Origin: Pseudomonadota bacterium
GTDB lineage: Bacteria > Pseudomonadota > Alphaproteobacteria > Sphingomonadales > Sphingomonadaceae
DNA: 35,985 nucleotides
Direction of reading: 5' to 3'
Assembly: GCA_023416515.1 (NCBI GenBank)
Contig: JAEZHP010000072.1
Location: forward strand, 1-35,985
The position numbers and the translations under genes were made by a program. Position 1 is the first letter of the stretch. The number at the start of each line of letters is the position of its first letter. Positions 16,166 to 23,298 of this stretch are shown one piece after another. Under the pieces are notes generated by a model, which searched no databases, was not told the origin of the DNA, and saw only the letters and a program-made list of their open reading frames with translations.

Positions 16166-17293
16166 ATGCGCGCCGAAGCGCAAGCTTATGCCGACCAGAT
16201 CAATTCCGCGCTCGCCTTGCTGCGCCGCTTCCTCGACTGGGACCGCGCGCTGGCGCGGCTCGACGAATTGAATGCCCGCGTCGAGGACCCGACCCTGTGG
16301 GACAGCCCCAAGGCGGCCCAGGACGTGATGCGCGAGCGCCGCCGCCTCGACGAGGCGATCGGCGCCACCAAAGCGATCGAGAAGGAGCTCGCCGACACCG
16401 TCGAGCTTCTCGAAATGGCCGAGGCCGAAGGCGATGAGGACCTCGCCGACGACGCGGTCAAGTCGCTGGCCGAACTCGCCGAGCGGGCCGAGCAGGACAA
16501 GGTCACTGCGCTCCTCGCCGGCCAGGCCGACGCCAACGACACCTATGTCGAGATCAACGCCGGCGCCGGCGGCACCGAGAGCAACGATTGGGCGGGCATG
16601 CTGTCCCGGATGTACCAGCGCTGGGCGGAGCGCCACGGGATGAAGGTCGAGCTGGTCGACAGCCATGCCGGCGAGCAGGCCGGGATCAAGTCGGCGACCC
16701 TGCTTCTCAAGGGCGAGAACGCCTATGGCTATGCCAAGACCGAGAGCGGCGTTCACCGCCTCGTCCGGATCAGCCCCTATGATTCATCGGCGCGCCGCCA
16801 CACCAGCTTCGCGAGCGTGTGGGTCTATCCCGTGGTCGACGACGACATCGACATCGAGGTCAACGAGAGCGACCTCAAGATCGACACCTACCGTGCGTCC
16901 GGTGCCGGCGGCCAGCACGTCAACACCACCGATTCCGCTGTGCGCATCACCCACGTGCCGTCCGGGATCATCGTCGCCTGCCAGAACCAGCGAAGCCAGC
17001 ACAAGAACCGCGCCGAGGCGATGAAGATGCTCAAGGCCAGGCTGTACGAGGCCGAGCTTCAGAAGCGCGAAGCGGAGGCCAATGCCGTCAACGCCACCAA
17101 GACCGATATCGGCTGGGGCCATCAGATCCGCTCCTACGTCCTCCAGCCCTATCAGCTCGTGAAGGACCTGCGCACCGGAGTGACCTCGACGGCGCCGGGC
17201 GACGTGCTCGACGGCGACCTCGACCGCTTCATGGCCGCGGCCCTGTCCCAGCGGGTCACCGGCGAGAAGGTTGACGTGGAGGACGTCGACTGA
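16166..17293 (+). CDS. prfB: Peptide chain release factor 2
   Basis: Recognises UGA and UAA stop codons and triggers peptide release. 375 residues, the normal length. Helical domain 1 is followed by domain 2 with the codon-reading tripeptide at residues 203-205, which is Ser-Pro-Tyr (ISPYDSSARRHTSF) instead of the E. coli Ser-Pro-Phe. The catalytic GGQ loop is at 248-250 (SGAGGQHVNTTDSAVRITH), followed by QNQRSQHKN, DIGWGHQIRSYVL and KDLRTGV. The frame is open throughout, so the programmed +1 frameshift of E. coli prfB is absent. Confidence 0.97.
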   Translation: MRAEAQAYADQINSALALLRRFLDWDRALARLDELNARVEDPTLWDSPKAAQDVMRERRRLDEAIGATKAIEKELADTVELLEMAEAEGDEDLADDAVKSLAELAERAEQDKVTALLAGQADANDTYVEINAGAGGTESNDWAGMLSRMYQRWAERHGMKVELVDSHAGEQAGIKSATLLLKGENAYGYAKTESGVHRLVRISPYDSSARRHTSFASVWVYPVVDDDIDIEVNESDLKIDTYRASGAGGQHVNTTDSAVRITHVPSGIIVACQNQRSQHKNRAEAMKMLKARLYEAELQKREAEANAVNATKTDIGWGHQIRSYVLQPYQLVKDLRTGVTSTAPGDVLDGDLDRFMAAALSQRVTGEKVDVEDVD

Positions 17294-17340
17294 GTCGGCG
17301 CCTCTCGACTTCCCGAGCAACGAACGGATAGGACGCGGTG

Positions 17341-18045
17341 GTGAAACGCGCGCTGCCCCTCCTCGTCCTGGCCTTGGCCGCGGGCTGCCGCGAGCAGCCC
17401 AAGGCGTCGCCGTTCCCGGAGCCGCACCGGCCGGTCGCTCCGATCGTGTCTCCGCGCTACATGGACGAGGACGCCCGCGACAGCGTCAACGAGTTCGAGA
17501 CCGTCACCCGCCTCGCCGAGATCCGCCAGGGCATGTGGATCGCCGACATCGGCGCCGGCGAGGGCTATTACACGGTTCGTCTGTCGCCCATCGTAGGCCC
17601 GCGCGGCCGCGTCCTCGCCCAGGACATCATGCCCGAGACGATCCAGGCGCTCGCCCGCCGGGTTCAGCGCGAGCGGCTCGACAACGTCGCCCTGAAGCTC
17701 GGCCAGCCCAACGATCCGCAGCTTCCGGACGCCTCGTTCGACCGCATCCTCTTGATCCACATGTATCATGAGATCGAGCGCCCCAGCGAATTCCTCTGGC
17801 ACTTGCGAGACGCCTTGAAGCGCGACGGCCGGGTCGTGGTGGTCGACGCCGACCGAACGACGGACCGCCATGGAACGCCGCCGCGCTTGCTGGTGTGCGA
17901 GTTCAACGCGCTCGGCTTCTCGCTGTCCCGCTTCGAGCGCCTGCCCGACAGCGAGACCTTCTTCGCCATGTTCGAGGCTCACGGCGCCAAGCCCAATCCC
18001 GAGGATATCCCGGTGTGCGGCGCGGACGCCCTCAACGGCTCATAG
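17341..18045 (+). CDS. SAM-dependent methyltransferase-like protein with lipoprotein signal
   Basis: About 234 residues. GTG at 17341 is preferred over the GTG three bases earlier, because AGGA at 17330-17333 is then seven bases away. The N-terminus (KRALPLLVLALAAGC) is a lipoprotein signal with lipobox LAAGC, so the mature protein should be lipid-anchored in the envelope. The rest is a class I Rossmann methyltransferase: motif I IADIGAGEGYYTVRLS, then GRVLAQDIMPETI, LIHMYHEIERPSEFL and DGRVVVVDADRTTDRHG. SAM is not normally available in the periplasm, so either the fold has another use or the start is misread. It lies downstream of prfB, and its end overlaps the convergent radC by a few bases. 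Confidence 0.75.
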   Translation: MKRALPLLVLALAAGCREQPKASPFPEPHRPVAPIVSPRYMDEDARDSVNEFETVTRLAEIRQGMWIADIGAGEGYYTVRLSPIVGPRGRVLAQDIMPETIQALARRVQRERLDNVALKLGQPNDPQLPDASFDRILLIHMYHEIERPSEFLWHLRDALKRDGRVVVVDADRTTDRHGTPPRLLVCEFNALGFSLSRFERLPDSETFFAMFEAHGAKPNPEDIPVCGADALNGS

Positions 18046-18495
18046 CAGGCCGAGCCCGCGCAGGCTGAGGCAGTCCTCGCCGGCGAAGATCAGATGATCG
18101 TGGAGGCGGATACCGAGCGTCTCGACCACCTGGGCAAGCCGCCGAGTGACCGCGAGGTCCTCCTCGCTCGGGGCGAGCGTTCCGGCGGGATGGTTGTGGG
18201 CCAGGACCAGAGCCGCCGAGCCGAGCCGGAGCGCCTCCTCGACGATCGCCCGGAACGGCAGCCCCGCCGATCCCGCCTCTCCGTCGAACTGCACGACTGC
18301 CAGCACCCGCCGATCGGCATCGAGGTGGAGGACGGCGACCGCCTCCTCGGCAAGACCGTCGAACGAGGGCGCGAGCAGGTCGGCGGCATGGCGGGCGGAG
18401 TCCATCTGCATCGCCCGACGTCTTGCCAAAGCCGCCGCCCAAGGAGCAGCGGCGATAATGTCCGGAACGGCGCCGGAATGGAGGGAAACATCCAC
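18040..18495 (-). CDS. radC: RadC-like JAB (MPN) domain protein, short form
   Basis: 151 residues, much shorter than the usual RadC (about 220), because the N-terminal helix-hairpin-helix part is reduced to a short helical lead (DIIAAAPWAAALARRRAMQ). The JAB domain is complete: VLHLDADRRVLAV, FRAIVEEALRLGSAALVLAH and the metal-binding AHNHPAGTLAPSEEDLAVT with HxH and downstream Asp, then LHDHLIFAGEDCLSLR. RadC proteins are widespread, and their once-proposed DNA repair role is doubtful. The domain resembles deubiquitinase-type metalloproteases. The last bases overlap the convergent methyltransferase gene. Confidence 0.85.
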   Translation of the reverse strand: MDVSLHSGAVPDIIAAAPWAAALARRRAMQMDSARHAADLLAPSFDGLAEEAVAVLHLDADRRVLAVVQFDGEAGSAGLPFRAIVEEALRLGSAALVLAHNHPAGTLAPSEEDLAVTRRLAQVVETLGIRLHDHLIFAGEDCLSLRGLGLL

Positions 18496-18559
18496 AGCCT
18501 TCGCTGTCCCCGGTGGGGGCGAGGCGCCGTTAACGATTGTGCCCCCGTCTGATTTATGT

Positions 18560-18726
18560 CAGGTCTGCGTCACCTCCGGTTCCTTCCCTCCGGGGCCTAC
18601 GATGATAAGAGCAGACAGCGCCGGCCATTAGCGGCTCACCGATCACTGAGCCGACGCCTGGCAGCTCAACTGCGCGAACTGCCGGCATGGCGGGCGGCGA
18701 GCACGCCATGCCGGCATTCATTTTTG
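18560..18726 (+). ncRNA. Candidate small RNA ending in a strong intrinsic terminator
   Basis: No plus-strand gene ends here (both flanking genes are minus), yet 18680-18725 is a textbook plus-strand terminator. Upstream is a possible weak promoter, TTAACG (18530-18535) 17 bases from TTTATG (18553-18558). The predicted transcript would carry a hairpin at about 18573-18594 (CTCCGG with CCGGGG) whose loop reads TTCCTTCCCT. That is a C/U-rich anti-Shine-Dalgarno-like sequence of the kind found in alphaproteobacterial regulatory RNAs. It does not match SRP RNA, 6S RNA or tmRNA as I know them. The 5' end is a guess. Confidence 0.4.
18680..18725 (+). terminator. Intrinsic terminator, plus strand
   Basis: A perfect 13-bp stem, TGCCGGCATGGCG (18680-18692) with CGCCATGCCGGCA (18704-18716), an 11-base loop, then TTCATTTTT. 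The T run lies only on the plus-strand 3' side. On the minus strand the stem could still help end the DUF423 transcript, but no T run follows there. Confidence 0.8.
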
Positions 18727-18729
18727 GGC

Positions 18730-19107
18730 CTACGGCGCCAGCTTCCAGGCAGCGAGAAGCCAACCCAGGATCATCAACAGTCCTCCGAGCGGAGTGACCG
18801 CGCCGAGCCAGCGCTCGTCGGTCAGCGCCATCGCGTAAAGACTTCCCGAGAAGACGAGCGCGCCGGCGCCGATCATCGCCGCCGGCAAACCCATCCGCAG
18901 CGGCAGGGCGCCCAATGCCACCAGACCGAGCGCCTGCCACATCTGGTATTGGACCCCTGTCTCCCACCAGCCGAGCTCGCGGGCCCCGAGCGTCTCCCTG
19001 AGGCCATGGGTCCCGAACGCTCCGAGCACGATCCCGAGGGCAGCGAGCAACGCGCCCGCGACCAGGATCCGCCGCCGAACGGCTCCTATCCGGTCTTTGT
19101 CGTTCAT
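18730..19107 (-). CDS. DUF423 family membrane protein
   Basis: 125 residues from the ATG at 19107. Four membrane helices are visible: ILVAGALLAALGIVLGAFGTH, YQMWQALGLVALGALPL, AAMIGAGALVFSGSLYAMAL and VTPLGGLLMILGWLLAAWKL (segments only). The GAFGTHGLRETL motif after helix 1, with WWETGVQYQMWQALGL and GSLYAMALT, marks the YgdD/DUF423 family, whose function is unknown. The ATG follows the stop of the upstream CrtO-like gene by one base (TGA-G-ATG), so the two are translationally coupled. Confidence 0.9.
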   Translation of the reverse strand: MNDKDRIGAVRRRILVAGALLAALGIVLGAFGTHGLRETLGARELGWWETGVQYQMWQALGLVALGALPLRMGLPAAMIGAGALVFSGSLYAMALTDERWLGAVTPLGGLLMILGWLLAAWKLAP

Positions 19108-19108
19108 C

Positions 19109-19762
19109 TCAGCCAGTTGCACCCTCGCTCGCAAGCGCGGCACCGATCGCGGCTCCGCTCGGCCGCCGCCGCTGCGCCGCGCTCGCGATCCGCATCACCC
19201 GGGCCCGCGAGTAGCGCTGAAGCATCGTGGGATAAAGGTTCGCGCCGATATTCGTCACCGCGAGCCATGCCGCCCAGCCGGCCCAGCCGATCGACCAGGC
19301 ATAATAGGCGCTCACCATCCCCCAGCACAGATAGGCGATGTGACGGCGTTCGTTGAAGATCGACTTGGGGATCAGCCGCTCGATGTCCGATCCATAGACG
19401 CTGTAGCCGCTGCCGTGGCGGGACCGGACGGAGCGGTTGACCAGGTCGCCATTGGCGACGATCGCCCGGAACTGCTCCACGCCCATTCGCCGGTAGAAAG
19501 TGCCGCGATATTCCCACGCCTTCGGCTCGTGGAACGAGCGCGGCAGAAGGATGGCGGGCGGTCCGGTGAGCAAGGCGCCGATGAACCAGGGCAGCACCGC
19601 CTCGAACGCCGGCACCGGATGGAACCCGGGAACAAGGCCGAGCGCGATCAGCCAGAAGAGCTTGGCGGGGATCGACCACAGGCCGAACGCCGCGATCGGA
19701 AGGAGGTTGAGGCGCCCTGCAAGCCGCCGCTCCGCTCCAAGCTGATTCCGTGCCTTGCCCAC
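19109..19762 (-). CDS. CrtO-like acyltransferase family membrane protein (tentative)
   Basis: 217 residues, starting at GTG (19762) with a GGAGGGGG ribosome site. Several hydrophobic helices (PIAAFGLWSIPAKLFWLIAL, VLPWFIGALLTGPPAILLP, and two near the end) surround an amphipathic middle, YRRMGVEQFRAIVANGDLVNR. The later block NIGANLYPTMLQRYSRARVM resembles the glycosyl-4,4'-diaponeurosporenoate acyltransferase (CrtO, staphyloxanthin pathway) family, which also includes many uncharacterised bacterial proteins. There are no carotenoid genes nearby, so I do not infer pigment synthesis. It is coupled to the DUF423 gene downstream. Confidence 0.5.
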   Translation of the reverse strand: MGKARNQLGAERRLAGRLNLLPIAAFGLWSIPAKLFWLIALGLVPGFHPVPAFEAVLPWFIGALLTGPPAILLPRSFHEPKAWEYRGTFYRRMGVEQFRAIVANGDLVNRSVRSRHGSGYSVYGSDIERLIPKSIFNERRHIAYLCWGMVSAYYAWSIGWAGWAAWLAVTNIGANLYPTMLQRYSRARVMRIASAAQRRRPSGAAIGAALASEGATG

Positions 19763-19808
19763 GCCGCCGTCCCCCTCCAGCGCCGGGGCAGCATCTCACG
19801 AGCGCCCG

Positions 19809-20459
19809 CTAAGTCAACCGCCGCCCGACCCAGACCGCTCGCCCGACCAGCTCGACATCGGCGGGATCGCAATCCTCCCAGCTCGGATAGGCCGGGTTGT
19901 CGCTCCGGATCGTGACAGTCCGCGCCGCCGGGTTGAAGGCGAGCCGCTTGACCATCAGCGCGCCATCGAGCCGAAGCACATAGATGCCGTCGCGAAGCCG
20001 GCCGGTCGCGTCCGCCCGGTCGACCAATATCTCGTCGCCGTCGGCAAGGGTCGGGACCATCGAATCGCCCTCGACCCGGATGATTGACAATTTGTCGGCC
20101 CCGCCGCTGGCCACCTTGCGCAGCCACGCCGGATCGAACGCGGCATGGGCGCGGGTCCGTTCGCCGTCCACTGCTGCTCCGCCGCCCGCCGAGGCGCCGA
20201 CGTCGAGCATCGGGACGATCACCGGCCCGGCGCGGTCGTTGGCAGCCGAGGCCTCGCCTCCGAGAGTCGCCTCGTCGACTCCGAAATAGCGCGCCAGCCG
20301 CCTCCGGTCCTCCTCCGACAGTCGCCGCGGGCTCCCCCGCTTGATGAACTGCTGCACATAAGCGGGATTGCGGCCGAGCAGGCGCGACAGGCCGGCATAA
20401 TCCTCGCCGCGCTCCTCGATCAGCCGCTGCAACGCGGCCCGTGCTCCACCGTCAGCCAT
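19809..20459 (-). CDS. S24 (LexA/CI-like) self-cleaving transcriptional repressor
   Basis: 216 residues. The N-terminal HTH-like region (YAGLSRLLGRNPAYVQQFIK, about 21-40, then a basic RGSPRRLSEEDRRRLARYFG) binds DNA. The C-terminal S24 domain has the active-site pair Ser133 (RVEGDSMVPTLADGDE) and Lys171 (MVKRLAFNP). An Ala91-Gly92 pair in DVGASAGGG is the likely autocleavage site. Proteins of this build repress until activated RecA triggers self-cleavage, as in phage CI and LexA. The gap upstream (20460-20557) contains several TAGGA/TCCTA sites, consistent with self-regulation and control of the divergent genes. No phage genes surround it. Confidence 0.88.
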   Translation of the reverse strand: MADGGARAALQRLIEERGEDYAGLSRLLGRNPAYVQQFIKRGSPRRLSEEDRRRLARYFGVDEATLGGEASAANDRAGPVIVPMLDVGASAGGGAAVDGERTRAHAAFDPAWLRKVASGGADKLSIIRVEGDSMVPTLADGDEILVDRADATGRLRDGIYVLRLDGALMVKRLAFNPAARTVTIRSDNPAYPSWEDCDPADVELVGRAVWVGRRLT

Positions 20460-20475
20460 GCCGATCCCTCTAGCA

Positions 20476-20511
20476 TAGGAAAAATCCTAGACAAATAGGA
20501 TTTCGCCTAGG
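20476..20511. promoter_or_regulatory. Cluster of TAGGA-type operator sites
   Basis: TAGGA-AAAA-TCCTA (20476-20489) is a perfect inverted repeat. TAGGA recurs at 20496-20500, and CCTAGG is a palindrome at 20506-20511. The half-site TCCTA/TAGGA therefore occurs at least three times within 36 bases, between the S24 repressor start (20459) and the divergent small gene (20558). This is the expected place and form for repressor operators. Confidence 0.65.
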
Positions 20512-20557
20512 ACACCAGAACATAACACGAACGGTGATTCGCCCGCAAGGAGGTGTC

Positions 20558-20737
20558 ATGACCCTTTTGAGACGCATCGAGCGCCATCTCGACTCGACCG
20601 GAATGCCGCCGACCCGCTTCGGCCGGGAGACGGTCGGTGACCCGCGCTTCGTCTTCGACCTTCGCGCCGGCCGCGAGCCTCGCGACGAAACTACCCGGCG
20701 AGTCTCTGCCTGGATCGATGGGAGGACGCAGCGATGA
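20558..20737 (+). CDS. Small HTH-like protein, 59 aa (possible Cro-like partner)
   Basis: The ATG at 20558 has a perfect AGGAGG four bases upstream. The 59 residues (start MTLLRRIERHLDSTGMPP) contain TRFGRETVGDPRFVFDLRAG, which aligns by eye with the HTH of the S24 repressor across the gap (LSRLLGRNPAYVQQFIKRGS). The ends ETTRRVSAWI and EDRRRLARYF also correspond. It may thus be a stand-alone DNA-binding domain competing for the same operators, or an unrelated small protein. Its stop overlaps the start of the next gene by four bases (ATGA). Confidence 0.65.
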   Translation: MTLLRRIERHLDSTGMPPTRFGRETVGDPRFVFDLRAGREPRDETTRRVSAWIDGRTQR

Positions 20738-21054
20738 GCAGTGTTGGCGAAAAACTGGCGCGAATGGTGAGTGTAAGCTTTGTCGGTTTCGCCGGCGAAA
20801 TCTCGGCGATCGCCCTGGAGCAGGTCGATTGGGCGAGCGTCACCTTTACCGGCGCCCGTCACCGCCTTCGGGTCACTCTCGACGGGGAAGGCGCGGTCGG
20901 CGCAGCCGCCGATTTCCTCGGCAAGCTGCCCGACCTCGACCTGCCCCTCCCCGGCCACATGGTCGCCGACATCGCCCTCGTCGCGGAGGAACGCGGCGAC
21001 GGGGGCCGTCACGCGGCGTTGGAGCTCGAAGCCCTCACCATTGAGGACCGGTGA
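20734..21054 (+). CDS. Conserved-looking 106-aa protein of unknown function
   Basis: It starts inside the previous stop (ATGA overlap), so it is translated with the 59-aa HTH-like gene. 106 residues, no signal peptide and no membrane span. It is rich in beta-forming stretches (VSVSFVGFAGEISAIALEQV, HRLRVTLDGEG, GHMVADIALVAEE, HAALELEALTIEDR), so probably a small beta-sheet protein. I recognise no family. Its control by the S24 repressor is inferred from the divergent operator cluster. It converges with the membrane protein gene at 21058, with 3 bases between stops. Confidence 0.6.
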   Translation: MSSVGEKLARMVSVSFVGFAGEISAIALEQVDWASVTFTGARHRLRVTLDGEGAVGAAADFLGKLPDLDLPLPGHMVADIALVAEERGDGGRHAALELEALTIEDR

Positions 21055-21057
21055 AGT

Positions 21058-21855
21058 TCAGCCGTGAGCCGGAGCGAAGCGCTTCAGGTTCTCGAGCGCC
21101 GAGCGAAGCCGCGCGTCCATCGGCTCGGCCGCTTCCTCGTTCGCGGGGACCGGGCCCGGCTGCGCCTGCTCTTGCGAGCGCTGCTGCGGCCCGGGCGACG
21201 GCGCCTCCGGCCGTTCCAGCCATTGCGGCACGGGCTTCTTCTCGAGGGCCCGCTCGAGCCGCGCGAGAAGCTCGGCGATCGTCTCCTCCCCCTGCGGCGC
21301 TTCGCGGCGCTCGACGGGCTCGGCAACGGGAGCCGGAACCGGCTCCTCGACCACCTCCGCTTCCGGCACAACGAGCTCCTTGGCCACCGGCTCGGCGAGC
21401 GGCTCCGGGAGGTCGAACGGAGGTTCGACAGGAAAGTCCTCAATCGGATCGCCGAGATCGCGAAGCGCCGAGATCGGCGCCGGCATCGGGGCGTCCGGGT
21501 GAAGGTCGCGGCGGCGCATCCGCGGAGCTCGCTCCAATGGAACTCCGCTCTCCTCGGAACCCCACCGTACCGGCCGCGCCGGCTTGCCCCCGAGCAGGCG
21601 CATCACGCCATACACGGCCCCGGAGGTCGCGAGCGCCGCCACCACTGCGATCAGAAGCTTCGCCTTCATTCCCAATGGCGGCTCGGCTGCCGCGATCAGC
21701 GAGGGAAGCCCGCTGTCGTTCACCAGGCTCTGGAGAACGTCGACCGGCATCAGCATCGCCAGCGCCGCCACGGCCCCGCCGGCCAATGCCGCGACCGGCT
21801 TGTCGAAACCGCCCTCTCCGGCGCGGCGAACCGCCACATCAAGCAAGCTGTTCAT
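21058..21855 (-). CDS. Membrane protein with proline/glutamate-rich C-terminus
   Basis: 265 residues. Two hydrophobic segments near the start (KPVAALAGGAVAALAMLMPV and AKLLIAVVAALATSGAVYGV) should span the membrane, followed by about 165 residues of Pro/Glu/Ala-rich, probably disordered sequence (EPPFDLPEPLAEPVAKELVV and similar). A short helical end, DARLRSALENLKRFAP, closes it. The ATG follows the stop of the glycosyltransferase gene by one base (TGA-C-ATG), so the two are coupled. I recognise no family; a scaffold or export-linked part of the glycan locus is a guess from position. Confidence 0.55.
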   Translation of the reverse strand: MNSLLDVAVRRAGEGGFDKPVAALAGGAVAALAMLMPVDVLQSLVNDSGLPSLIAAAEPPLGMKAKLLIAVVAALATSGAVYGVMRLLGGKPARPVRWGSEESGVPLERAPRMRRRDLHPDAPMPAPISALRDLGDPIEDFPVEPPFDLPEPLAEPVAKELVVPEAEVVEEPVPAPVAEPVERREAPQGEETIAELLARLERALEKKPVPQWLERPEAPSPGPQQRSQEQAQPGPVPANEEAAEPMDARLRSALENLKRFAPAHG

Positions 21856-21856
21856 G

Positions 21857-23059
21857 TCACGCAGCCTTTCTCTTCAGCCGGCGATAGACCGGGTCGTAAT
21901 TGGCGACATTGTCCGCCCAGTTGCGTTCGCGCTCGACGAAGCGCCGCGCCGTCTGGCGGCGTTCCTCCCAACCGTCGCGGCGGTCGAACAGATCGGCGAG
22001 AGCATCGGCCAGAGCCGCGGGATTGCCGGCCGGGAACAGCGTCCCGGTAACTCCGTCCTCGATCAGCTCGCGGTGACCGCCGACGTCGGAGGCAACCACA
22101 AGCTTGCCCTGAGCCATAGCCTCCAGCGGCTTGAGCGGTGTGACCAGCTCGGTCAGGCGCATCGCCTTGCGCGGATAAGCGAGCAGGTCGATCAGCGCAT
22201 AATAGCGCTCGACCTCCTGGTGCGGAACTCGGCCGGCAAAGTGGATTCGGTCCGCGACTCCCGACGCCGCGGCCTGCGCCTTCAGCGCCTCCTCCATCGG
22301 CCCGCCCCCGACCAGCAGAAGCCGAGCCTCGGGTCGCCGCTCGACCAGCGCCGGCATCGCCGCGATCAGGTCGTCCAGACCTTCATAATCGTAGAAGGAG
22401 CCGATGAAGCCGACCACGTCCGCCCCCTCCAGCCCAAGCTTCTGGGCAAGCCCGCGGTCCGGCTCGGCCGGAGTCCCGAACAGGCCGAGATCGACCCCGT
22501 TGGGCGAAACGATCACCTTGTCGCCGTCGATCCCGCGCCCGATCAGGTCGCGCTTCAGTCCCTCGCAAATAACCGCCACCGCGTCGGCGCGGCGGCACGC
22601 CCGGGTCTCGAGCATCCGGATCAGCCGGTACCGGGCCGACCCTTCGCGCCCCGTCCCGTTGCCGACCGCGGCGTCCTCCCAGAAGGCGCGTATCTCGTAG
22701 AGCAAAGGTAGTCCGAAGCGCCGAGCCGCCGGAAGCGCCGCGAGCGCTCCGAGCACCGGCGAATGGACATGGATCTGGTCCGGCCGCCACTCGGCGATCA
22801 CTTCCTCGAACCGGCGGCGAAGCGCTTTGACTTCGCGCCACTCGCGCAACGGCGACCGCGCGGCACGCACAGGCGGCGTCCGGAAGAAGGTGATCCCGTC
22901 AATGTCCTCGCGCCTCGACGGCCGCTCGCCCTGGCGCGCTCCGGTGAGGCAGGCGACGTCCCAGCCGCGGCCCTGCTGAGCCGTGACGATGGCGCGGGTC
23001 CGGAACGCGTAGCCGCTGTGAAGCGGCAGGCCATGGTCCAGGACGTGCAGAATTCGCAT
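21857..23059 (-). CDS. GT4 glycosyltransferase, exosortase-A-associated type
   Basis: About 400 residues from the ATG at 23059, where conserved sequence begins; an ATG at 23080 would add seven residues. MRILHVLDHGLPLHSGYAFR at the start is the signature I know from the exosortase-A-associated (PEP-CTERM system) GT family, TIGR04063 as I recall. The GT-B fold continues with QIHVHSPVLGALAALPAARR, IVSPNGVDLGLFG and GFIGSFYDYEGLDDLIAAMP. The donor-site block is LVTPLKPLEAMAQGKLVVAS with the E-x7-E motif. It adds a sugar from a nucleotide donor in the cytoplasm. It is divergent from an O-glycosylation ligase of the same system type, which supports the assignment. Confidence 0.85.
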   Translation of the reverse strand: MRILHVLDHGLPLHSGYAFRTRAIVTAQQGRGWDVACLTGARQGERPSRREDIDGITFFRTPPVRAARSPLREWREVKALRRRFEEVIAEWRPDQIHVHSPVLGALAALPAARRFGLPLLYEIRAFWEDAAVGNGTGREGSARYRLIRMLETRACRRADAVAVICEGLKRDLIGRGIDGDKVIVSPNGVDLGLFGTPAEPDRGLAQKLGLEGADVVGFIGSFYDYEGLDDLIAAMPALVERRPEARLLLVGGGPMEEALKAQAAASGVADRIHFAGRVPHQEVERYYALIDLLAYPRKAMRLTELVTPLKPLEAMAQGKLVVASDVGGHRELIEDGVTGTLFPAGNPAALADALADLFDRRDGWEERRQTARRFVERERNWADNVANYDPVYRRLKRKAA

Positions 23060-23151
23060 GGCCGTCGCTATGCCAGACATGACTTAACGGCCCGTCAACT
23101 GCCTTCGCCTAAAGCCTTATTCCGCGCCGCAGCGGGACCCCTGGACGAGCC

Positions 23152-23298
23152 ATGATCGACACATTCGCGCTCGCGCTCACCCACGGTCTCATCCTCGTGG
23201 CGGCATGGCGTCTTCTCTCCCGTCCCGATCTCGACGACGACAGCGGCAAGCCGCGCCAGACCTTCGCTCCGGAAGAAACGGAGGCCTCCGGTGCGTGA
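23152..23298 (+). CDS. 48-aa membrane-type ORF upstream of the O-glycosylation ligase
   Basis: An open frame from the ATG at 23152 to TGA at 23296-23298. It starts MIDTFALALTHGLILVAAWR, a single possible membrane helix, followed by a polar acidic tail (RPDLDDDSGKPRQTFAPEE). The ligase gene begins at the GTG at 23291, eight bases before this stop, so the two would be translationally coupled. No strong ribosome site is seen in front of this ATG. The tight overlap argues that it is real. Confidence 0.5.
   Translation: MIDTFALALTHGLILVAAWRLLSRPDLDDDSGKPRQTFAPEETEASGA

Noticed and set aside
16130..16240. Programmed +1 frameshift in prfB
   Set aside because: The open frame is continuous from the start and no in-frame TGA with a CTTTGA-like slip site is present.
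18540..18726. Signal recognition particle RNA, 6S RNA or tmRNA
   Set aside because: The conserved SRP tip (GGTCCGGAAGGAAGCAGCC), the 6S open-promoter bubble and the tRNA-like ends of tmRNA are not present. Only a general small-RNA call is kept.
19809..21054. Prophage carrying the S24 repressor
   Set aside because: No integrase, terminase, capsid or tail gene is found on either side. The flanks are ordinary chromosomal genes.
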